A stretch of DNA of 64,000 nt from Aeromonas rivuli (GTDB lineage Bacteria; Pseudomonadota; Gammaproteobacteria; Enterobacterales; Aeromonadaceae): positions 30,923-94,922 of the forward strand of contig NZ_CDBJ01000019.1 in assembly GCF_000820045.1 (NCBI RefSeq). The letters run 5' to 3'. Of the stretch, positions 55,596 through 64,000 are shown one piece after another (the first letter of the stretch is position 1; the number at the start of each line of letters is the position of its first letter). The position numbers were made by a program, and so were the translations under genes. The notes beneath the pieces were generated by a model, which made no database searches, was not told the origin of the DNA, and saw only the letters and a program-made list of their open reading frames with translations.

Positions 55596-55628
55596 AAAAG
55601 AGAGGGGAGCCATATTGGCTCCCCTTTT
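55596..55628. terminator. Terminator of yeaC
   Basis: GGGGAGCC-atatt-GGCTCCCC with TTTT on the plus side and TCTCTTTTT on the minus side, 36 bases past the yeaC stop. Confidence 0.75.
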
Positions 55629-55663
55629 GTTGTAGCTGCTGCGGGCTACCTAGCAGGTCAGGC

Positions 55664-55942
55664 TCAGTGGTTGAGGTCGATCCGCACTATCTCTTCCTCA
55701 TCGCGATACTGGCGCTTGAGTTCACTCTTGCTCTTCATCACGATTTCGCCATCGGCCCCGATATTCATGTGCTCGGGGTTGGTCAGGTGCATCGCCTGCC
55801 AGGCCATCACGGCCTGCAGCGAGGTGGCCTTCTGCTCCTCGGAGAGAGGCTGGCCGTCCGGCCACTTGCCGAGTTCAACCGCGGTCTTGAGCCGCTTGTA
55901 TACTTCCTCGGGCATCTGCCCTATGACCTGTTGAAATGACAT
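55664..55942 (-). CDS. yeaC: YeaC-family protein (DUF1315)
   Basis: 92 residues (E. coli YeaC 90). N-terminal MPEEVYKRLKTAVELGKWPDG, then LSEEQKATSLQAVMAWQ and the charged end MKSKSELKRQYRDEEEIVRI are family signatures. Function unknown. It lies 39 bases after the GAPDH gene on the same strand; in E. coli yeaC is also close to gapA. Confidence 0.85.
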   Translation of the reverse strand: MSFQQVIGQMPEEVYKRLKTAVELGKWPDGQPLSEEQKATSLQAVMAWQAMHLTNPEHMNIGADGEIVMKSKSELKRQYRDEEEIVRIDLNH

Positions 55943-55981
55943 GCGTCTCTCCTTGAAAACCCGAAATCATGAATGCCTGGT

Positions 55982-57415
55982 TCAGGCGGGCAGATCCTGA
56001 CGGATCACGCCAGCCATTTTCTCCATCACCCGCACTACCTGGCAGCTGTAACCGAACTCGTTGTCATACCAGACGTAGAGCACGCAGTGATCCTCCTCGG
56101 CGATGGTCGCCTGGGAGTCCACTATACCGGCAAAACGGGAACCCACCATGTCGGAGGAGACCAGTTCAGTGCTGGCGCTGAAATCAATCTGGCGATGGAG
56201 GGAGGAACTCAAGGAGGCCTGCTGCAGATAAGCGTTCAGGCTCTCCCGGTCTGTGCCCTGTTCCAGTGACAGATTGATGATGGCCAGGGATACGTTGGGG
56301 GTCGGCACCCGGATGGCGTTGCCGGTCAGCTTGCCCTTGAGCTCGGGCAGGGCCTTGGCGACCGCCTTGGCAGCACCCGTGCTGGTCATCACCATGTTGA
56401 GCACGGCACTGCGCCCGCGTCGCTCGCCACTGTGGTAGTTGTCGATCAGGTTCTGATCGTTGGTGTAGGAGTGCACCGTCTCCACATGGCCATGACGAAT
56501 GCCGTATCTGTCCTGCATCACCTTGAGCACCGGGGTGATGGCATTGGTGGTGCAGGAGGCGGCGGAGATGATGTTATCTTGCGGCGTGATCACGTCGTGA
56601 TTGACCCCGAACACCACGTTCTTCATCTCACCCTTGCCGGGAGCGGTCAGCAGCACCTTGGCGGCGCCGCGGGCCTTGAGGTGCTCGCTAAGGCCCAGCT
56701 CATCGCGCCAGACCCCGGTGTTATCGACGATGAGCGCACGGTCGATGCCGTAGGCGGTATAGTCGATGTCGCTGGGCTGTTTGGCATAGATCACCTGGAT
56801 GAAGGTGCCGTTGGCGATGATGGCGCTGCGTTCCAGATCCACCTCGATGGAGCCGTTGAAGGAGCCATGCACCGAGTCGCGACGCAGCAGGCTGGCCCGC
56901 TTCTCCAGATCCCCCTCACGGCCACCGCGCACCACGATGGCGCGCAGACGCAGGGAATTGGCGGCGCCGGTGCGCTCGATCAGCAGTCGGGCGAGCAGAC
57001 GGCCGATGCGGCCAAAGCCGTAGAGCACCACGTCGGTCGGTGCCGGCAGGGCGCCCTGGCCGAGGGCGGGTGCCAGCTTGGCGGCCAGGTAATCGACTAT
57101 GCCGCTTTCATCGCTGTGATCGCGCCAGTAGCCGACCGCCAGCTTGCCCAAGTCTATCTCGGCGGCGCTGGGGGCCAGCTCGCACAAGGCCTTAAGAAGC
57201 GGGAAGCTGTGTTGTATGGCGAGGGGTTGGCCTTCGTGGCGGCGAACCACCCGGTGGGCTTTGAGGATGTCGATGGTGGAGGCGTTTTGCAGGGGGCGTC
57301 CGTAGACGGTGATCTCGATCCCTTGCTGGCGGTAGAGGCGACCTATCAAGGGTTGCATGGCTTCGGCGAGCTCCTGGCTCTCCTGCCACGCTTGCAAATG
57401 GTGCTCGTGGGTCAT
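55982..57415 (-). CDS. Long-form glyceraldehyde-3-phosphate dehydrogenase
   Basis: 477 residues, about 140 longer than classical GapA (331). The catalytic domain has the nucleophile in SAASCTTNAITP, the NAD site LYGFGRIGRLLARLL (starting near residue 130) and the final WYDNEFGYSCQVVRVM. The N-terminal 125 residues are a distinct helical extension. Such long GAPDHs occur as second isoforms in Vibrio and Shewanella; cofactor preference and direction (glycolytic or gluconeogenic) cannot be told from sequence. RBS AAAGGA. Confidence 0.85.
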   Translation of the reverse strand: MTHEHHLQAWQESQELAEAMQPLIGRLYRQQGIEITVYGRPLQNASTIDILKAHRVVRRHEGQPLAIQHSFPLLKALCELAPSAAEIDLGKLAVGYWRDHSDESGIVDYLAAKLAPALGQGALPAPTDVVLYGFGRIGRLLARLLIERTGAANSLRLRAIVVRGGREGDLEKRASLLRRDSVHGSFNGSIEVDLERSAIIANGTFIQVIYAKQPSDIDYTAYGIDRALIVDNTGVWRDELGLSEHLKARGAAKVLLTAPGKGEMKNVVFGVNHDVITPQDNIISAASCTTNAITPVLKVMQDRYGIRHGHVETVHSYTNDQNLIDNYHSGERRGRSAVLNMVMTSTGAAKAVAKALPELKGKLTGNAIRVPTPNVSLAIINLSLEQGTDRESLNAYLQQASLSSSLHRQIDFSASTELVSSDMVGSRFAGIVDSQATIAEEDHCVLYVWYDNEFGYSCQVVRVMEKMAGVIRQDLPA

Positions 57416-57630
57416 TAACCAGATCCTTTATTTCACGTAACCGTGTTTTTCACGTTGTTGAAGCAAAAAGAAATTCGTCGAGTGCAGCTCACTGTAGGGG
57501 CGTATAATTCGTTATATTATTCTGCAATCGCGGCCAGCTTTTGGCGCGCGCATTGTAATGGATATGTGAGTGGTTTGCTAGCCGATGGTGGCTAAAGCGG
57601 GCTGTCGATGTTATCAACCAGATATGAACC

Positions 57631-58431
57631 ATGACCCATCTTCCACTACGTCGGGCTGCTTTCGGTCTCGCCATGGGGCTCAGCCTCGTGGCCTGCAATG
57701 ATGATCGCCTCCAGAACATCTGTGTCAACCATGCTGAGCTCTGCCTGGATCTGGTCGATGATGGCTGGTGCCGCATTGAGCGCACCGATGTGATCCGGGC
57801 GCGCTTCTCCCTCAAGCAGGAGGCGAGTGATCGCCACAAGTACGAGCTGATGAGCAAGCTGGAAGGCTATCTGCGCTGCATCGAACGTTCGACCCACATC
57901 GAGTACAAGTATGCCAAGGAGCGCAAGAGCGACCGGGTCGAGGGCATGCTGGCCGCCGGCGCCGAGCTGGAGCGACTCGATGGCGAGACCCGCCAATCCC
58001 TGGATCCCTATCTGCTGATCTGGCACTGGACCAACAATACCAATGATCAGGCCCGTCAGCAGTTTCTGGCGCAGGCGGGGACACCATCTCTGGAAGAGCC
58101 CGCCTTGCAGCTGGCGCTGGGGGGGATCTATGCCAAGACGGATCCCGAGCGTGCCATCAAGGTGATGAAACACGGCCTCTCCCTCTATCGGGAGGGGGAT
58201 GAGGTTGACAGCCGTCTGCTCACCTCGCTCAGCACGCTCCACATGGGTCAGAAGCACTACCCGGATGCGTATCTATGGGGCAAGGTCAGCGCGGCCTTTC
58301 TGGGGGGGAGCGAGGTCTCGGCCAAGCGCTTCAGTCTCTATCACAGTCTGAGCAAGGCGGAGCTGGCGACCCTGGATACCCAGGCTGCCGAGTTGGTGCA
58401 GCAGATCAAGGCGGGGAGTTACCGGCCGTGA
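57631..58431 (+). CDS. DUF2989-family lipoprotein
   Basis: 266 residues with lipobox LVAC (Cys22). The early NHAELCLDLVDDGWCRIERTDVI carries conserved-looking Cys residues and fits DUF2989; the C-terminal half is TPR-like (ALGGIYAKTDPERAIKVMKHG). Function unknown. Its stop overlaps the start of the Nudix gene (GTGA), so the two are coupled. Divergent from the GAPDH gene. Confidence 0.75.
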   Translation: MTHLPLRRAAFGLAMGLSLVACNDDRLQNICVNHAELCLDLVDDGWCRIERTDVIRARFSLKQEASDRHKYELMSKLEGYLRCIERSTHIEYKYAKERKSDRVEGMLAAGAELERLDGETRQSLDPYLLIWHWTNNTNDQARQQFLAQAGTPSLEEPALQLALGGIYAKTDPERAIKVMKHGLSLYREGDEVDSRLLTSLSTLHMGQKHYPDAYLWGKVSAAFLGGSEVSAKRFSLYHSLSKAELATLDTQAAELVQQIKAGSYRP

Positions 58432-59006
58432 GCGAGACCACAAATGAGGCCATGGAAGATGCAATCATGACGGGCCCGTCCCCTTTCTCCCTGCGTCTGA
58501 TGCACGGTGATTTCCCCAAGCTGGAACGGCTGCTCGAACGCGTGACGGTGCGCGCCGTGGTACTGCGCGGCGATGAGCTGTTGCTGGTGCATTCGAGCGT
58601 CAATGGCGACTTTATGTTCCCGGGCGGCGGGGTCGAGGCGGGGGAGAGCCATCAGGATGCCCTGGCCCGCGAGCTGCGCGAGGAGTGCGGTGCCGAGCTG
58701 CTGGCCAAGGGGGGCTTGCTCGGCGAGACCCGGGAGTATCGCAGCGCTCGCGAGCCTGACTATGATGCCTACTGCATCCGCTCCCTCTATTACCTGTGCC
58801 GGGTGGGTGAGCACAGGGTCCCGCCAAGGCTGCAGGCCTATGAAGAGCGTCTTGGCTTCAAGGCTGGCTGGCATGCACTGGAGGAGGCGCTGCACAACAA
58901 CCAGTGGCTGCTCGGTGGTCACTGCCCGCAGTGGACCCATCGTGAGACCCGGGTGCTGGCCCAGCTGTACCGCTGGCACAAGGATGGCGTGCTGCCGCCC
59001 CTGTAG
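58428..59006 (+). CDS. Nudix hydrolase
   Basis: 192 residues from the GTG at 58428 that overlaps the previous stop; ATG starts at 58452 and 58470 are alternatives. The Nudix box fits G-x5-E-x7-REUxEExGU exactly (GGVEAGE then RELREECGA), binding Mg and cleaving a nucleoside-diphosphate-linked compound. Substrate unknown. Ends at a strong terminator. Confidence 0.82.
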   Translation: MSETTNEAMEDAIMTGPSPFSLRLMHGDFPKLERLLERVTVRAVVLRGDELLLVHSSVNGDFMFPGGGVEAGESHQDALARELREECGAELLAKGGLLGETREYRSAREPDYDAYCIRSLYYLCRVGEHRVPPRLQAYEERLGFKAGWHALEEALHNNQWLLGGHCPQWTHRETRVLAQLYRWHKDGVLPPL

Positions 59007-59055
59007 GCATGCACAGATTGCGGATCTTCCCTCCATCGCCCCGGTGAAAACCAAT

Positions 59056-59084
59056 AAAAAACCGCCCCGAGAGGCGGTTTTTTT
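59056..59084. terminator. Terminator between the Nudix gene and sppA
   Basis: AAAAAACCGCC-ccgaga-GGCGGTTTTTTT; shared by convergent genes. Confidence 0.85.
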
Positions 59085-59105
59085 GATGGCGATTAGCCAT
59101 GGCTA

Positions 59106-60944
59106 TCAACGGCAGACGGGACACCAGGCATAGGTGCCCTGAGGGTCGTTGAAGCGCACCAGGGGATCGAGGGCCCGGTTGAGGGCGGTGAGGCTCTGGC
59201 CGAGTGGCGCCGGGATCACCCCCTTGAGGGAGGGAGCCAGGGCCTGGGCGCTGCTGCCGAGCAGCTCACGCAGGAACTTATCCTTGGTGGACTCTTCAGG
59301 CTCGATGGGGGTCACCTGCCACTCCTTCAGGTTGGCCAGCTCGGCGGCGGCGGCAATGGCATCGCTCTGGTTGCCAAATTCATCCACCAGGCCCAGCGCC
59401 TTGGCATCCAGGCCAGTCCAGACACGGCCCTCCGCCGCTTTCTCCGCCTCTTCCTGGCTCAGGCCACGGCCCTTGCCGACCAGCCCCAGGAAGCGCTGAT
59501 AGGTGTTCTCCACATTGAGCTGGATGGCCTGGCCCACGTGTTCCGGCAGGGCGCGGGTCACGCCCAGGCCGACGAAGTCGGTGGTGCCGACCCCATCACT
59601 GTGGATGCCGAACTGGGAGAGGGCTTGATCGACGGTGGCAAAGAGGCCAAAGACGCCGATTGAGCCGGTGAGGGTGGTGGGGGAGGCGAAGATCTTGTCC
59701 GCATCGGCGGAGATCCAGTAGCCCCCGGAGGCGGCATAGCTGCCCATGGAGACCACCACTGGCTTGCCCGCTTGCTTGAGGGACAACAGTTCGGCACGGA
59801 TCTGCTCGGCGGCGAAGGCGCTGCCCCCCGGGCTGTCGACGCGCAATACCACGGCTTTGATCTGGTCATCCAGCCGGGCATCGGCCAGCAAGTTGGCCAG
59901 GCTGTCGCCGCCTATGGTGCCAGCGGGCTGGATGCCGTCCATGATGGCGCCACTGGCGACAATGAGACCCACCTCATCCTTGCCACTCTGGGGATACTGT
60001 TCGGGAATGGCGGCCAGATAATCCTCGAGGCCAATCCCTTTCCAGATGTGATCCTCGGTCTCGCCAACCTCCTTGATCACCGCCTGGTTCATCTCTTCCC
60101 GGGTCGCCAGCTCATCGACCAGACCATTGTCCAGGGCATAGCCTGCGGCATTGCCCCCCGCTTTCTTCAGACGCTCGAGGAACTGCTCCTTGCTGGGGGA
60201 GACGGCATCGGGCTCGACTTCCCGCTGCTCGGCCACGTCCTGGACATAGGCCTGCCACAGCTGATCCAGCCAGCGCTGGTTCGCCTCCTTGCTCTCCGGG
60301 GACATCTCGTCCCGGGTATAGGGCTCGACGAAGGACTTGTAGGTGCCGACCTTGAACACATGGGGAGTGACATTGAGCTTCTCCAGCGCCGACTTGAAGT
60401 AGGTCTGGTAGACCCCCAGTCCTTCGAGCAGCACGGCGCCGCTCTGGTTGAGCAGCACATGGTCGGCGTGGGCCGCCAGCAGGTACTGGCCCTGGGTGTA
60501 GTAGTCGGCCATGGCGATGACCGGCTTGCCGCTTTGCTTGAAATCATCGATGGCGGCGGCCACCTCCTGCAGCTTGGAGAGGTTACCTTGCAGCCCCTGG
60601 GGCTTGAGCACCAGAGCCTGAATGCGGTCATCTTCCTTGGCGGAGCGGATGGCCCACAGCAGATCCGATAGCAGGAACTCATGGGGCAAGTCTTCACTGC
60701 TGCCCATCTGTTGCAGCAGCTGCTCGGTTGGACTTGTCTGAGTGAGCTGTTCGACCAGGGTGCCGTCGAGATTCAGGGTCAAGGCCCCTTCGACCGGGGC
60801 CTGGGGCGTCTCTTTCTGTCCCAGTACAAAGACCAGGACCAGGACGACAAACAGAAATAGCAGATTGACCAGCATCAGTCGGGTGAAGTTGATCAGGCGC
60901 CAGAGGCTGCGAAAAATCCAGCCCAGGCCTTTGAAAATAGACAT
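59106..60944 (-). CDS. sppA: Signal peptide peptidase SppA (67K type)
   Basis: 612 residues (E. coli 618). One N-terminal membrane helix (LMLVNLLFLFVVLVLVFVLG) anchors it to the inner membrane, with two tandem S49 domains in the periplasm. The nucleophilic Ser is in GSYAASGGYW of the second domain, and the catalytic Lys is expected in the first. It degrades cleaved signal peptides. The C-terminus ends CPVC, an unusual close Cys pair. Divergent from fadH. Confidence 0.93.
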   Translation of the reverse strand: MSIFKGLGWIFRSLWRLINFTRLMLVNLLFLFVVLVLVFVLGQKETPQAPVEGALTLNLDGTLVEQLTQTSPTEQLLQQMGSSEDLPHEFLLSDLLWAIRSAKEDDRIQALVLKPQGLQGNLSKLQEVAAAIDDFKQSGKPVIAMADYYTQGQYLLAAHADHVLLNQSGAVLLEGLGVYQTYFKSALEKLNVTPHVFKVGTYKSFVEPYTRDEMSPESKEANQRWLDQLWQAYVQDVAEQREVEPDAVSPSKEQFLERLKKAGGNAAGYALDNGLVDELATREEMNQAVIKEVGETEDHIWKGIGLEDYLAAIPEQYPQSGKDEVGLIVASGAIMDGIQPAGTIGGDSLANLLADARLDDQIKAVVLRVDSPGGSAFAAEQIRAELLSLKQAGKPVVVSMGSYAASGGYWISADADKIFASPTTLTGSIGVFGLFATVDQALSQFGIHSDGVGTTDFVGLGVTRALPEHVGQAIQLNVENTYQRFLGLVGKGRGLSQEEAEKAAEGRVWTGLDAKALGLVDEFGNQSDAIAAAAELANLKEWQVTPIEPEESTKDKFLRELLGSSAQALAPSLKGVIPAPLGQSLTALNRALDPLVRFNDPQGTYAWCPVCR

Positions 60945-63277
<2,333 letters not shown>

Positions 63278-63296
63278 AGCCACTCATCCGAATGAC

Positions 63297-63321
63297 AAAG
63301 GGACGCAAGGTCCCTTTTTTT
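63297..63321 (+). terminator. Terminator of fadH
   Basis: AAAGGGAC-gcaag-GTCCCTTT followed by a T run, 20 bases past the stop. Confidence 0.85.
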
Positions 63322-63582
63322 CATCCTCCCGCGCCCCTCGTCCTGTCGTATCCAAATAGTTAGCTGTTAAGCTGCTGCGTCATTTAAATGTTGCGCAATG
63401 TCACAAAATAATTCAGTTTGTGTCGACTTCTGCCTGGGGTTACATGACGGCAAAGTTGCAAAAGCGTTCGAACCATTAGATGAAGGACATGTCATGTCCT
63501 GCAGGGTAGCGGGAATGGATCCCACGCCCTGTTCGGTGCAGGTCTCAACATGAGCCGCCGATCCGTTAGCAGGAAAATAATA
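63322..63582. other. Leader region of the right-edge gene, with a palindrome
   Basis: About 260 bases without a gene. AGGACATG-t-CATGTCCT (63484-63500) is a perfect 8-base inverted repeat, partly inside a nine-codon frame (63481-63510, ATG to TAG). The region has several GC-rich segments that could fold, but I could not match it to a known riboswitch. Confidence 0.35.
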
Positions 63583-64000
63583 ATGAGCCAAGAAAAGTCC
63601 AACACCTCCCTTGCCCAGACGGGTTACCGACTGAGCGCCACTGCCTTGACGATGGCCATGGTCTTGCACAGCGGTGCCAGCCAGGCGGATCCCAAGGGGC
63701 AGATCATCTTCCTCGGCTGGACCGCCGATCTGCAACATTCGGTCTGGCTCTCCGCCATCTCGCCCGGCAAATTCGATGTCAGCTCCGCCAAGACCAACCA
63801 ACCCTATGATGTCTGGACTCAGAATCACAAGGGATTGCACCTCACCGTCTCCCCGGAGCGGGAGGAGTGGGGCGGCACCCACATTCTCTATAGCTATGCC
63901 AATGCCGATACCAGTATCTATGACAGGCGTTTCGTCGATTCCGATAATCAACGGCCGGATCGCTTCACCTTCCCGAATCAGTTCACTCCGCCCACTTTGC
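63583..64000 (+). CDS. Secreted protein of unknown function (cut by the right edge)
   Basis: The frame from ATG at 63583 stays open for 139 codons to the end of the window. It is preceded by AGGA (AGCAGGAAAATAATA) and begins with a Sec signal peptide (charged start, hydrophobic ATALTMAMVL, cleavage near GASQA-DP, about residue 35). The mature part has strand-like repeats with aromatic residues (IIFLGWTADLQHSVWL, PYDVWTQNHKGLHLTV), suggesting a beta-rich exported domain. I do not recognise the family. Confidence 0.6.
   Translation, partial: MSQEKSNTSLAQTGYRLSATALTMAMVLHSGASQADPKGQIIFLGWTADLQHSVWLSAISPGKFDVSSAKTNQPYDVWTQNHKGLHLTVSPEREEWGGTHILYSYANADTSIYDRRFVDSDNQRPDRFTFPNQFTPPTL

Noticed and set aside
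63360..63582. Second c-di-GMP riboswitch before the right-edge gene
   Set aside because: A GGCAAAG string and a hairpin occur, but the GACGCAAA and AGGGCAAACC motifs of GEMM-I are absent.

Overview
The window looks like a piece of an Aeromonas chromosome. This is inferred from gene content and codon usage; no database search was possible. It is GC-rich gammaproteobacterial DNA with an lptD-surA-pdxA-rsmA-apaGH block, an E. coli-like crp-yhfA-prkB-yheU-yheT-yheV-slyD-slyX-fkpA block, a LuxO-type regulator, a GH18 chitinase and a hut/hmu-type heme locus. I see no tRNA, rRNA, prophage, transposase or CRISPR array. Most of it is conserved core genome.

Layout. 0.1-2.7 kb: a DUF3135 protein, the split ThrE-type exporter yjjP/yjjB, and folA. 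2.7-9.5 kb: a leftward operon lptD-surA-pdxA-rsmA-apaG-apaH with 4-base overlaps. 9.5-12.2 kb: amgK-murU (cell-wall sugar recycling) and djlA, divergent from lptD. 12.2-18.7 kb: a purine permease with a PurR-like box, ettA, a lytic transglycosylase, a single-domain globin and a YitT membrane protein with a perfect CRP half-site pair. 18.7-27.0 kb: heme acquisition, namely hmuTUV (leftward) divergent from hutXZ across a Fur-like box, a lipoprotein and a cysteine hydrolase, then chaN divergent from a TonB-dependent heme receptor across a near-perfect Fur box. 27.0-35.0 kb: an HcaT-type transporter, a large transporter-like hybrid histidine kinase, and a chitinase preceded by a clear cyclic di-GMP-I riboswitch. 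35-47.4 kb: rlmA and the crp-to-fkpA block, with a diguanylate cyclase, cheV and a 102-bp tandem repeat inserted. 47.5-55.4 kb: luxO, a TPR protein, small membrane proteins, a lipoprotein 5'-nucleotidase, gltS and ansA. 55.4-64 kb: a paired inverted-repeat (REPIN-like) element, yeaC, a long-form GAPDH, a DUF2989/Nudix pair, sppA, fadH with a PsrA-like operator, and a secreted protein of unknown function cut by the right edge.

How the genes fit together. The heme genes form a complete uptake path: outer-membrane receptor, periplasmic binding protein, inner-membrane ABC importer, cytosolic carrier HutX and heme-degrading HutZ. TonB/ExbBD and HutW are not in the window. Second-messenger control recurs: Crp and a CRP site, a diguanylate cyclase, and the c-di-GMP riboswitch on the chitinase. 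The most unusual structures are the riboswitch-chitinase unit, the 102-bp repeat built from the 3' end of cheV, the REPIN-like element, and a minus-strand terminator beside a Fur-like box that could mark a small RNA. I did not find a convincing new multi-gene system.
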